A stretch of DNA of 64,000 nucleotides, taken from the NCBI RefSeq assembly GCF_015351765.1, contig NZ_JADKQA010000001.1, forward strand, positions 310,001 through 374,000. The letters are read 5' to 3'. The stretch comes from Clostridium vitabionis. Its GTDB lineage: Bacteria; Bacillota; Clostridia; Lachnospirales; Lachnospiraceae. Of this stretch, positions 16,434 through 24,670 are shown one piece after another (the first letter of the stretch is position 1; every line of letters starts with the position of its first letter). The translations under genes were made by a program, and so were the position numbers. Under the pieces are notes generated by a model. That model saw only the letters and a list, made by a program, of their open reading frames with translations, did not search any database and was not told the DNA's origin.

Positions 16434-17588
16434 ATGGAATGTTATCTGGATAATTCCGCGACAACAAGGGCGTTTGACGATGTGGCGGACGCGGTGCGGC
16501 GGGCGATGCTCGTCGATTACGGCAATCCGTCCTCCCTGCATAAAAAAGGGGTCGAGGCGGAGCGGCTGGTCAAGGAGGCGCGCCGCAATATCGCGGATTC
16601 GCTGAAAGTAGACGACCGGGAAATCATCTTTACCAGCGGGGGCACGGAGTCCAACAACCTCGCCCTGATCGGGACGGCGCTCGCGATGCAGCGCCGGGGA
16701 AAGCATATCATCACCAGCGGGATCGAGCATGCCTCGGTCTATAACCCGCTGCTCTTCCTGGAGGAGATGGGGTTTGAGGTGACCTTTCTCCCCGTGGACG
16801 GGCATGGGCTGGTGGATCCGGAAGCGCTTGCGGCGGCGGTCAGAAGGGATACGATTCTCGTCTCCGTCATGATGGTGAACAACGAGATGGGGGCGGTGGA
16901 ACCGGTTTCCGAGCTCTCCCGCGCGGCGAAGGCGAAGAATCCGGGGGTCATTTTCCACGCCGACGCGATCCAGGCCTACGGCAAATATCGGATCCGCCCG
17001 CGCCGGGAGGGGATCGACCTCCTGACCGTCAGCGGCCACAAGATTCACGGGCCGAAGGGCTCGGGCTTTATCTATATCCGGAACGGGGTCCGGGTGCACC
17101 CGCTGATCCTCGGCGGCGGCCAGCAGAAGGACATGCGGTCAGGAACCGAGAATGTCCCCGGCTGCTATGGTCTCGGCATCGCGGCGAAGGAGATCTACAC
17201 CGGTTTTGACGGGCGGATCGACAGGATGTACGCGCTCCGGAACCGCCTGATCGAGGGGCTCGCGGATCTTCCGGGTGTCACGGTGAACGGCTATCCGGAC
17301 CGGAGAAATGCCCCGCACATCGTGAGCGCGGGCTTTGACGGCGTCCGGGCTGAGGTGCTCCTCCATGCGCTGGAGGACCGGGGAATCTGTGTTTCCTCCG
17401 GGTCAGCCTGCTCGTCAAACCATCCGGGGATCAGCGGAACCCTGAAGGCGATCGGTGTCCGCGGGGAACTCCTGGATTCGACGATCCGTTTCAGCTTCGG
17501 GGAGTTCAATACCGCGGATGAAGTGGATTACACACTGGAACAGCTCCGGGAGCTTCTGCCGATGCTCAGGCAGTTCCGGCGGCACTGA
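16434..17588 (+). CDS. nifS: Cysteine desulfurase (NifS/IscS-like)
   Basis: A 384-residue class V aminotransferase fold, PLP-dependent. Visible residues: TSGGTESNN, GIEHASV (PLP-stacking His), HADAIQAYGK, the PLP lysine in SGHKIHGPKG, RSGTENV, and the persulfide Cys in SSGSACSS, in a short loop. It removes sulfur from cysteine. It is followed 17 nt later by thiI, whose product takes a persulfide for 4-thiouridine, so this is most likely the dedicated ThiI donor (NifZ-type in Bacillus) rather than the main Fe-S enzyme; no iscU/sufU is nearby. Confidence 0.93.
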   Translation: MECYLDNSATTRAFDDVADAVRRAMLVDYGNPSSLHKKGVEAERLVKEARRNIADSLKVDDREIIFTSGGTESNNLALIGTALAMQRRGKHIITSGIEHASVYNPLLFLEEMGFEVTFLPVDGHGLVDPEALAAAVRRDTILVSVMMVNNEMGAVEPVSELSRAAKAKNPGVIFHADAIQAYGKYRIRPRREGIDLLTVSGHKIHGPKGSGFIYIRNGVRVHPLILGGGQQKDMRSGTENVPGCYGLGIAAKEIYTGFDGRIDRMYALRNRLIEGLADLPGVTVNGYPDRRNAPHIVSAGFDGVRAEVLLHALEDRGICVSSGSACSSNHPGISGTLKAIGVRGELLDSTIRFSFGEFNTADEVDYTLEQLRELLPMLRQFRRH

Positions 17589-17605
17589 TAAGGAAGGAAA
17601 GACTT

Positions 17606-18784
17606 ATGTTTCACACATTTCTGATCAAGTATGCCGAGATCGGCATCAAGGGGAAGAACCGCTACCTCTTCGAGGACAAGCTGGTGTCCCTGGTCAACCG
17701 GGCGCTCAAGCGGATCGACGGGCATTTCCTCGTGACCAAGGAGGCCGGAAGAATCTACGCGGAGGCGGACGGCGATTTTGACGATGAGGAAGTGATCGAC
17801 GTCCTGACCCGGGTGTTCGGCGTCGCGGATATCTGCCCGATGATGCGGGTGGAGGATCTCGGGCCGGAGAAGCTCCGGGAGCAGGTCATTGAATATCTGC
17901 GGGAGGCCTACGACGATTTCCATTTCACCTTCAAGGTGGACAGCCGCCGCATCAATAAGGCCTACCCCGGGACCAGCGAGACGATCAACGCGGATCTCGG
18001 CGAGGCGCTTCTCGAGGCATTCCCGGATCTCCGGGTGGACGTCCATCATCCGGATGTGAAGGTGAATGTGGAAATCCGCAAGACCGGAGTGAATATCTAT
18101 TCGAAGGTGATTCCGGGCCCCGGCGGGCTTCCGGTGGGAACCAACGGAAAATCCATGCTGCTGCTCTCCGGCGGCATCGACAGCCCGGTGGCCGGCTGGA
18201 TGGTGGCCAAGCGCGGCGTGATCATCGAGGCGGTCTATTTCCACGCGCCGCCGTACACCAGTGAGCGGGCGAAGGAGAAGGTTGTCGACCTCGCGAAGCT
18301 GGTCGCCCGCTATTCCGGCCCGATCCGCCTGCACGTCGTCAATTTTACGGACATCCAGCTCTATATTTACCAGCAGTGCCCGCACGATGAGCTGACGATC
18401 ATCATGCGGCGGTATATGATGCGCATCGCGGAGATGCTCGCGGAGAAGAACGGCTGCCTCTCGCTGGTTACCGGGGAGAGCATCGGCCAGGTTGCCTCCC
18501 AGACCATGCAGTCCCTGGTCTGCACGGATGCCGCCTGCACGATGCCGGTCTTCCGGCCGCTGATCGCCTTCGACAAGCAGGACATCGTGGAGATCTCGGA
18601 GAAGATCGGCACCTACGAGACGTCGATCGAGCCCTATGAGGACTGCTGCACGATCTTTGTTGCGAAGCATCCGGTGACGAAGCCGCTGCTGCACAAGATT
18701 GAGAAGTCGGAGGAAAATCTCCGGGAGAAGATCGGGGAGATGGTTAAGACGGCCGTCGATACCGAGGAAGTGATCTGGTGCTGA
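17606..18784 (+). CDS. thiI: tRNA 4-thiouridine synthetase ThiI
   Basis: A 392-residue protein with the N-terminal ferredoxin-like and THUMP domains (IKYAEIGIKGKNR to about 165). The adenylating PP-loop is LLLSGGIDSPVAGW, followed by SIGQVASQT and EDCCTIFVAKHPVTKP. It activates U8 of tRNA and transfers sulfur. The rhodanese domain of enterobacterial ThiI is absent, as usual in Firmicutes, so sulfur must come directly from the adjacent cysteine desulfurase. Start at ATG 17606 after AAGGAAGG. A hairpin follows the stop. Confidence 0.95.
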   Translation: MFHTFLIKYAEIGIKGKNRYLFEDKLVSLVNRALKRIDGHFLVTKEAGRIYAEADGDFDDEEVIDVLTRVFGVADICPMMRVEDLGPEKLREQVIEYLREAYDDFHFTFKVDSRRINKAYPGTSETINADLGEALLEAFPDLRVDVHHPDVKVNVEIRKTGVNIYSKVIPGPGGLPVGTNGKSMLLLSGGIDSPVAGWMVAKRGVIIEAVYFHAPPYTSERAKEKVVDLAKLVARYSGPIRLHVVNFTDIQLYIYQQCPHDELTIIMRRYMMRIAEMLAEKNGCLSLVTGESIGQVASQTMQSLVCTDAACTMPVFRPLIAFDKQDIVEISEKIGTYETSIEPYEDCCTIFVAKHPVTKPLLHKIEKSEENLREKIGEMVKTAVDTEEVIWC

Positions 18785-18812
18785 TGCCGGCGCGGACAGA
18801 AAGCGAAAAATA

Positions 18813-18836
18813 CCCCGGCAGGAATCCCTGCCGGGG
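18813..18836 (+). terminator. Hairpin after thiI
   Basis: CCCCGGCAGG / CCTGCCGGGG with a 4-nt loop, between the convergent thiI and HPr-like genes. No T-tract, so termination is inferred. Confidence 0.55.
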
Positions 18837-18915
18837 CGCTGTCTAAGCGGTATTTAAAAATCATGGAGTCTTTTGTGCGGCTCCGCGTTTTTTCTGCGGA
18901 GCGGGAACGACCCAA

Positions 18916-19158
18916 TCAGCCGGTGATGATGTAGGGAGCCAGGGAAGCTAAAATCTTGTCGAGCTCCGGACCCTCATCTGCCTGAATATTGAGCTCGATC
19001 GGCTTGGAGAGATCCAGGCTGAAAATGCCCATGATGGACTTTGCGTCAACCACATAACGGCCGGATACCAGGTCAAAGTCGGTGTCAAATTTCATCAGGT
19101 CATTGACGAAGGACTTAACTTTATCGATCGAATTAAGAGAAATCTGAACTGTTTTCAT
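18916..19158 (-). CDS. HPr-like protein lacking the phosphorylatable histidine
   Basis: An 80-residue HPr-fold protein. The central KSIMGIFSLDLS (Ser41, matching the regulatory Ser46 region of HPr) and the C-terminal ELNIQADEG are clear. The catalytic site that reads GIHARPA in HPr is replaced by LNSIDKVKS, so there is no equivalent of His15 and PTS phosphotransfer is impossible. This resembles the situation in Bacillus Crh (regulatory, no His15), though sequence alone does not show it is a Crh. The start at 19158 follows GGAGGCGGAAAT; a longer frame lacks a site. Confidence 0.8.
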   Translation of the reverse strand: MKTVQISLNSIDKVKSFVNDLMKFDTDFDLVSGRYVVDAKSIMGIFSLDLSKPIELNIQADEGPELDKILASLAPYIITG

Positions 19159-19201
19159 ATTTCCGCCTCCATGAAAAACATATTTTTTTCTTTCTGGTTT
19201 A

Positions 19202-19230
19202 ATACTACAAACGGGGCGGTCAAAAGTCAA
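19202..19230 (-). promoter_or_regulatory. SigA promoter for the HPr-like gene
   Basis: Minus strand TTGACT, 17-bp spacer, TAGTAT, ending about 45 nt before the start codon. Confidence 0.8.
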
Positions 19231-19255
19231 GTAAGAGTCATGTAAGGAGCAGGGA

Positions 19256-20620
19256 ATGCCTAAGAGGAGAGCAGCCTTTCACAACCTGGGATGCAAGGTC
19301 AACGCCTGGGAGACCGAGGCCATGGAACAGATGCTGGAGAGCGCGGGATACGAGATCGTCCCCTTCGGGGAGCCGGCGGATGTGACGGTCATCAATACCT
19401 GCTCGGTCACGAACATCGCGGACCGGAAGTCCCGGCAGATGCTCCACCGGGCTAAGAAGATGAACCCGGCGGGGGCGGTCGTCGCGGTGGGCTGCTATGT
19501 CCAGGCGGCGGCGGAGACGCTGGAAAGGGATGCCGCGGTGGATCTCCTGATCGGCAATGACCGCCGCAGGGAGCTCCCGGAGCTTCTCGAGGAGTGGTTT
19601 ACGGGAAAGAAGCCGGCAGCGGAGGAGGCGGTCATCGATATCGGCCGTTCCCCGGAATTTGAGAACCTGAGCGTGACCGGGACGAAGGAGCACTCCCGGG
19701 CGTTCATCAAGGTGCAGGACGGCTGCAACCAGTTCTGCAGCTACTGCATTATTCCCTACACCCGGGGGCGGGTGCGGAGCCGGAAGCCGGAGGATGTCCT
19801 CCGGGAGGCCCGCGCCCTCGCGGACGCCGGATACCGGGAGATCGTCGTGACCGGCATCCACCTTGCCTCCTACGGCATGGACTTCCGGGAGAAAAAGAGT
19901 GCGGAGCTGGACGGAAGGGAGCTCCTCGCCCTCCTTGTCGAGCTCGACCGGGTTCCGGGGATCGAGCGCATCCGCCTGGGGTCCCTTGAGCCGCGCATCG
20001 TGACGCGGGAGTTCGCCCAGACGCTCGCGGCACTCCCGGGGATCTGCCCGCATTTCCACCTGTCCCTCCAGAGCGGATGCGCCGAAACGCTCCGGCGCAT
20101 GAACCGGCACTATACGCCGGAGGACTATGCGCGGGGCGTCCTGGAGCTCCGGGAGGCATTCCATGATCCTGCGGTCACGACGGACGTCATCGTCGGCTTC
20201 CCTGGGGAGACCAGCCGGGAATTTCAGGAGTCCCGGGCCTTCCTGGAAAAGACCGGGTTTTATGAGATGCACGTCTTCCGCTATTCCCGGCGCCGCGGCA
20301 CCCGCGCGGACGCGATGGAAAACCAGGTTCCGGAGCCGGTGAAGGAGGAGCGGAGCCAGGATCTCATCGCCCTGGGGCACCGGATGTCCCTCCATTACCG
20401 GGAAAAGTGGCTGGGGCGGCCAGCGGAGCTTCTCATGGAGCAGGAGGAAACCATCGGCGGAAGGCGGTACCTCTGCGGCTACAGCCGGGAGTACGTCCGC
20501 GGGGCGGTTCCCCTTGCGGACGGGGAGGACGGGAAGAAGATGCAGGGGAAAATTCTCGCGGGGACATTTTCCCGGAAAATCACCGATGATGTCCTCCAAT
20601 TTGCCCCGGTGGGGAACTGA
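19256..20620 (+). CDS. mtaB: MtaB: tRNA t6A37 methylthiotransferase
   Basis: A 454-residue MiaB-family radical SAM enzyme that makes ms2t6A37 in ANN-decoding tRNAs. The N-terminal UPF0004 domain starts FHNLGCKVNAWETEAM, with further Cys in NTCSVTNIADRKSR and VGCYVQ. The radical SAM motif is CNQFCSYCIIPYTRG. SLQSGC and a C-terminal TRAM-like region follow. LGCKVN plus VTNIAD separates MtaB from MiaB and RimO. It starts at ATG 19256 after AAGGAGCAGGGA. In Bacillus it closes the dnaK-prmA-rsmE cluster, which matches its place here. Confidence 0.93.
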   Translation: MPKRRAAFHNLGCKVNAWETEAMEQMLESAGYEIVPFGEPADVTVINTCSVTNIADRKSRQMLHRAKKMNPAGAVVAVGCYVQAAAETLERDAAVDLLIGNDRRRELPELLEEWFTGKKPAAEEAVIDIGRSPEFENLSVTGTKEHSRAFIKVQDGCNQFCSYCIIPYTRGRVRSRKPEDVLREARALADAGYREIVVTGIHLASYGMDFREKKSAELDGRELLALLVELDRVPGIERIRLGSLEPRIVTREFAQTLAALPGICPHFHLSLQSGCAETLRRMNRHYTPEDYARGVLELREAFHDPAVTTDVIVGFPGETSREFQESRAFLEKTGFYEMHVFRYSRRRGTRADAMENQVPEPVKEERSQDLIALGHRMSLHYREKWLGRPAELLMEQEETIGGRRYLCGYSREYVRGAVPLADGEDGKKMQGKILAGTFSRKITDDVLQFAPVGN

Positions 20621-20693
20621 GACAGCCTGCGGCTGGAAACTGCCCCTCTGGTGGTGAAGGAAAACAATTTCCCCGGAATTTGGTTCTCCGAAC

Positions 20694-20722
20694 TTGTGCA
20701 TTCCCGGCGAGTATGTTATAAA
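20694..20722 (+). promoter_or_regulatory. SigA promoter for ireB operon
   Basis: TTGTGC, 17-bp spacer, TATAAA, 34 nt before the ireB start. Confidence 0.7.
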
Positions 20723-20756
20723 GGTAAATGAAATGTTCAGAAGGACGTGACCAGTT

Positions 20757-21041
20757 ATGGGCGATATTATGGATACGCGGTATTTTAAGGCCGTTCAGGA
20801 TGATAAGAAGATGGAAGTCAGCGAGGTGCTCAGGGAAGTTTATGTCGCGCTGACGGAGAAGGGGTACAATCCTATCAATCAGATGGTCGGCTATATTATG
20901 TCCGGAGACCCGACGTACATCACCAGCCACAAGAGCGCGCGGAGCCTGATCATGAAAGTGGAGCGCGACGAGATCGTTGAGGAGCTGATGCGGGCTTATG
21001 TGGAGACAAAACTCACATCGAACGATCAGAAAAAAGACTGA
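20757..21041 (+). CDS. ireB: IreB family regulatory phosphoprotein
   Basis: A 94-residue member of the IreB/DUF965 family: TRYFKAVQDD, EVYVALTEKGYNPINQMVGYIMSGDPTYITSH and ARSLIMKVERDEIVEELMRAY are near invariant in Firmicutes. In Enterococcus IreB is phosphorylated by the PASTA kinase IreK and affects cephalosporin resistance. The order ireB-ruvX-DUF1292 is conserved from Bacillus (yrzL-yrrK-yrzB) onward. Either Met1 or Met5 could start. Confidence 0.92.
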   Translation: MGDIMDTRYFKAVQDDKKMEVSEVLREVYVALTEKGYNPINQMVGYIMSGDPTYITSHKSARSLIMKVERDEIVEELMRAYVETKLTSNDQKKD

Positions 21042-21121
21042 CAGATCTGAGAATGGAGAAGGGGAAGAAAGCTGTGTCGGGTGTTTGAGGGGCATGGCTT
21101 TTTTGTTGTGCAGGGAGATGT

Positions 21122-21574
21122 ATGGAGAATAAGCGGATACTCGGGCTGGATTTCGGTTCCCGTACGGTCGGTGTTGCGGTGAGCGACCCGCTGGGGATTA
21201 CCGCCCAGGGTGTGGAGACGATTGAGAGACCGGAGGAAAACAAGCTGCGGAAGACCTGTGCCAGGATTGAGCAGCTGATCCGGGAATACGGCGTGGGCAC
21301 GATTGTGCTTGGCTGCCCGAAGAACATGAACAATACGGAAGGGGAGCGTGTGGAGAAGACGCTGGCTTTCCGGGATATGCTCGCGAGAAGAACCGGGCTT
21401 GCCGTGGAGATGTGGGATGAACGGCTGAGTACCGTCGCGGCGGAGCGCGTGCTGATCGAAAGCGGCGTGCGCAGGGAGAACCGCAAGGCGGTCATCGACA
21501 AGATTGCCGCGCAGATCATCCTCCAGGGTTACCTGGATCTTCAGAACGCGAAGAAGGAACAGGATAATGGATAA
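21122..21574 (+). CDS. ruvX: RuvX/YqgF RNase H-fold nuclease
   Basis: A 150-residue RNase H-like protein. The first catalytic Asp is in [31 protein letters not shown], the Glu in [10 protein letters not shown] and the Asp in [12 protein letters not shown] complete the site. YqgF proteins process the 5' end of 16S pre-rRNA and have been proposed to resolve Holliday junctions. It sits second in the ireB operon and overlaps the next gene by 8 nt, indicating translational coupling. Confidence 0.94.
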   Translation: MENKRILGLDFGSRTVGVAVSDPLGITAQGVETIERPEENKLRKTCARIEQLIREYGVGTIVLGCPKNMNNTEGERVEKTLAFRDMLARRTGLAVEMWDERLSTVAAERVLIESGVRRENRKAVIDKIAAQIILQGYLDLQNAKKEQDNG

Positions 21575-21857
21575 GGAAAAGGAAGAGATCATCGAGCTCA
21601 TCGGCGAAAAGGGGGAGAAGCTCACCTTTCGCGTGCTCGAAAAGACGAAGCAAAGCGGCGTGGATTATCTTCTGGTGGAAGACCCGGAGGATGAGGACGG
21701 AGAATGCTGGATTCTGAAGGATACGGCGGAGGAGGACGCGGCGGAAAGCTGCTACCAGTTCGTCGATGACGACACAGAGCTGGAGAGCATGTCGAAGGTT
21801 TTTGCGGAGCTGATGAGTGACTCGGAGATTGACTTCACAGTAGAGACAGAACATTGA
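21567..21857 (+). CDS. DUF1292 family protein
   Basis: A 96-residue acidic protein with the DUF1292 pattern: [37 protein letters not shown] and [21 protein letters not shown]. Function is unknown in all species, though it is constantly linked to ireB and ruvX. The start ATG 21567 lies inside the end of ruvX with GAAGGAACAGG upstream. The stop is just ahead of the RNase J start, so all four genes form one transcript. Confidence 0.88.
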   Translation: MDKEKEEIIELIGEKGEKLTFRVLEKTKQSGVDYLLVEDPEDEDGECWILKDTAEEDAAESCYQFVDDDTELESMSKVFAELMSDSEIDFTVETEH

Positions 21858-21871
21858 GTCAGGAGGCAGAT

Positions 21872-23557
21872 TTGAAAACAACAGAAAAACAGGACGGGAA
21901 CCACAAAAAGGTCAAGATCATCCCGCTGGGCGGCCTGGAGCAGATCGGCATGAACATGACTGCCTTCGAGTACGAGGACAGCATCATCGTGGTTGACTGC
22001 GGCATGGCCTTCCCGAGCGACGATATGCTCGGCATCGACCTGGTGATTCCGGACGTGACGTACCTGAAGGAGAATCTCGATAAGGTGAAGGGCTTTGTGA
22101 TCACCCACGGGCATGAGGATCACATCGGCGCCCTCCCCTATGTGCTGAACGAGATTCCGGTGCCGGTCTATGCGACGAAGCTGACGATCGGTCTGATCGA
22201 GAATAAGCTGAAGGAACACGAGCTTCTCCACAAGGTGAAGCGCAAGGTGATCCGCCACGGGCAGTCGGTCAATCTCGGCTGCTTCCGCGTGGAATTCATC
22301 AAGACCAACCACAGTATCCAGGATGCCTCGGCGCTCGCGATTTTCACCCCGGCGGGCACGATCATCCATACCGGGGACTTCAAGATCGACTACACCCCGG
22401 TGTTCGGCGAGCCGGCGGATCTGGCCCGCTTCGCGGAGCTCGGCAAGAAGGGCGTACTGGCGCTCATGTGCGATTCCACGAACGCCATCCGGCCGGGATT
22501 CACCATGTCGGAGAGGACGGTCGGCAAGCGCTTTGACGCGATTTTTGCCGAGCACCAGAATCAGCGGATCATCGTGGCAACCTTCGCTTCCAACGTGGAC
22601 CGCGTGCAGCAGGTGATCAACTCCGCCTGCAAGTATAAGCGCAAGGTGGTGGTGGAAGGCCGGAGCATGGTCAATGTCATTGGCGTCGCCACGGAGCTCG
22701 GCTATATCAAGATACCGGACAATACGCTGATCGACATCGATGACCTGAAAAAATATAAGCCGGAGGACACGGTTCTCGTGACCACCGGAAGCCAGGGCGA
22801 ATCCATGGCGGCGCTCTCCCGGATGGCGGCAAACCAGCACCGCAAGGTCAGCATCCGGCCGGGGGATGTGGTGGTTCTGAGCTCCACCCCGATTCCGGGC
22901 AACGAGAAGGCCGTCGCGAATGTCATCAATGAGCTTGAGGAGAAGGGCGCCGAGGTGATCAACCAGGATACCCATGTATCCGGGCACGCCTGCGCCGAGG
23001 AGATCAAGCTGATGTACTCCCTGGTGCACCCGAAGTACGCGATCCCGGTGCACGGCGAGACCCGCCACCTGATGGCGCAGCGGAACATCGCCATTTCCCT
23101 CGGGATTCCGAAGGAAAATGTCGTCATGATGAAGTCCGGCGATGTCGTGGAGATCGGCGAGGACGGCTGGGCGATCACGGATCATGTGCAGGCGGGCGGC
23201 GTCCTGGTGGACGGCCTCGGCATCGGCGATGTGGGCAATATCGTGCTCCGCGACCGCCAGAACCTCGCGCAGAACGGGATTATTATTGTCGTGATGACGC
23301 TGGAAAAATACACCAACCAGCTGCTGGCCGGGCCGGATATCATCTCCCGCGGCTTCGTCTATGTGCGGGAGTCCGAGGATCTCATGTCCGACGCGCAGCA
23401 GGTGGTCAATGACGCAGTCGAGGGCTGCCTGGACCAGGAGGTCAGCGACTGGGGCAAGATCAAGCATGTCATCAAGGACAGCCTCAGCGACTACCTCTGG
23501 AAGAAGATGAAGAGAAGTCCGATGATCCTCCCGATCATCATGGAAGTGGATTCCTGA
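21872..23557 (+). CDS. rnj: Ribonuclease J
   Basis: A 561-residue beta-CASP metallo-beta-lactamase RNase. Metal motifs are THGHEDHIGALP and TGDFKID; the beta-CASP region has CDSTNA, RIIVATFASNVDRVQQ, TTGSQGES, STPIPGNE and the late HVSGHA and PVHGETRHL. It combines endo- and 5'-3' exonuclease activity in mRNA turnover and rRNA maturation. The TTG at 21872, 5 nt after AGGAGG, is the best start. No second RNase J paralogue is in the window. Confidence 0.95.
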   Translation: MKTTEKQDGNHKKVKIIPLGGLEQIGMNMTAFEYEDSIIVVDCGMAFPSDDMLGIDLVIPDVTYLKENLDKVKGFVITHGHEDHIGALPYVLNEIPVPVYATKLTIGLIENKLKEHELLHKVKRKVIRHGQSVNLGCFRVEFIKTNHSIQDASALAIFTPAGTIIHTGDFKIDYTPVFGEPADLARFAELGKKGVLALMCDSTNAIRPGFTMSERTVGKRFDAIFAEHQNQRIIVATFASNVDRVQQVINSACKYKRKVVVEGRSMVNVIGVATELGYIKIPDNTLIDIDDLKKYKPEDTVLVTTGSQGESMAALSRMAANQHRKVSIRPGDVVVLSSTPIPGNEKAVANVINELEEKGAEVINQDTHVSGHACAEEIKLMYSLVHPKYAIPVHGETRHLMAQRNIAISLGIPKENVVMMKSGDVVEIGEDGWAITDHVQAGGVLVDGLGIGDVGNIVLRDRQNLAQNGIIIVVMTLEKYTNQLLAGPDIISRGFVYVRESEDLMSDAQQVVNDAVEGCLDQEVSDWGKIKHVIKDSLSDYLWKKMKRSPMILPIIMEVDS

Positions 23558-23582
23558 CGGGATCCGCAGTGAGGGACAGAAA

Positions 23583-23975
23583 TTGAGCAGGATTGTTCAC
23601 GAAATTAACCGGTTTACCTCGCTGGTAATCAGGAGTTCTCTGAGGATCCTCGCGCTGTTTCTGTTCCTCTTTCTGCTCTATGAAGGCATCACGCGGGGCT
23701 ACCGGTTCGGCTACCGGATCTTCTGCCCGGATCCCAATCCGGTGCGGGCGGAGGAGACCGTGACCGTTGCGGAGGACACCGATGCCGCAAAACTCGCCGG
23801 CGAGCTGGAAGAGAAGGGAATTATCTGGAATCAATTTGCCTTTCTTTTTACGAAGAAGTTCTACCAGGAGACGCTTGTCCCCGGGAGCTACAAGGTGGAC
23901 AGCTCGATGACGATCCCGGAGATCCTGGATGTCCTCAGCGGCAAAAGCACCACGGCGGCGGAGGGCGGGTCATGA
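23583..23975 (+). CDS. Short MltG-like membrane protein without the catalytic domain
   Basis: A 130-residue protein with one N-terminal transmembrane helix (ILALFLFLFLLYEGI) and one extracytoplasmic LysM-like module: VTVAEDTDAAKLAGELEEKGIIWNQFAFLFTKK, PGSYKVDSSMTIPEILDVLSG. This matches the N-terminal part of endolytic transglycosylase MltG (YceG), but the YceG catalytic domain is absent. The frame ends naturally, just at the next start. It occupies the exact position of mltG (yrrL) before trmR in Bacillus, so it is a reduced mltG descendant. The start is TTG. A regulatory or peptidoglycan-binding role is a guess. Confidence 0.75.
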   Translation: MSRIVHEINRFTSLVIRSSLRILALFLFLFLLYEGITRGYRFGYRIFCPDPNPVRAEETVTVAEDTDAAKLAGELEEKGIIWNQFAFLFTKKFYQETLVPGSYKVDSSMTIPEILDVLSGKSTTAAEGGS

Positions 23976-24670
23976 TTTTGGATGAGAGAATTTCCGCCTA
24001 TCTTCGCGCGCTCGATCCGGGCAGCGGCCCTCTCCTCGAGGAGATCGAGAGGAAGGCGAGGGAAGACCATGTCCCGGTCATCCGCCGGGAGGAGCAGGCC
24101 TTTCTCCGGACCATGGTTGCCATGAAGCAGCCGGAGAGGATCCTCGAGATCGGCACCGCCATTGGGTTCTCCGCGCTGGTTATGGCGTCAGCGATGCCTG
24201 AGGGCGGGCATATCACGACGATTGAAAAATTTGAAAAGCGGATTCCCGAGGCCCGGGAGAATTTCCGGCGGGCAGGGGAGGAGAAGCGGATCACCCTGCT
24301 TCCGGGGGACGCGGGGGAGATCCTTGCGGGACTTTCCGGACCGTATGACCTCATCTTTCTCGATGCGGCGAAGGGGCAGTATATCCGCTGGCTGCCGGAT
24401 ATTCTCCGGCTTCTTCCCGCCGGAGGCGTCCTCCTTACGGACAATGTGCTCCAGGGCGGGGAGACCGCGCTCTCCCGGTACGCGGTGGAGCGCAGGGACC
24501 GCACCATCCACACGAGAATCCGGGAATACCTGTGGGAGATTACCCACTCGGCAAGCCTTACCACGGCGGTGGTTCCCGCCGGCGACGGGATAGCCGTCAG
24601 TGTGAGAACGGCGGCACCGGCCGGAGGCGGGATTGCCGCCAGGGAAAAGAAGGAGAATCAAGAGATATGA
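23972..24670 (+). CDS. trmR: TrmR: tRNA 5-hydroxyuridine methyltransferase
   Basis: A 232-residue class I O-methyltransferase (YrrM type): ILEIGTAIGFSALVMASAMP is the SAM motif, then TTIEKFEKRI and DLIFLDAAKGQYIRWLP with the metal-binding Asp, and LLTDNVLQGG. TrmR makes 5-methoxyuridine at tRNA position 34 in Gram-positives. The next gene encodes TrhP, which supplies the hydroxyl group, so the pathway step order is preserved in one operon. It overlaps both neighbours by 4 nt. The C-terminal 25 residues are Gly/Ala/Lys-rich and extra. Confidence 0.88.
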   Translation: MILDERISAYLRALDPGSGPLLEEIERKAREDHVPVIRREEQAFLRTMVAMKQPERILEIGTAIGFSALVMASAMPEGGHITTIEKFEKRIPEARENFRRAGEEKRITLLPGDAGEILAGLSGPYDLIFLDAAKGQYIRWLPDILRLLPAGGVLLTDNVLQGGETALSRYAVERRDRTIHTRIREYLWEITHSASLTTAVVPAGDGIAVSVRTAAPAGGGIAAREKKENQEI

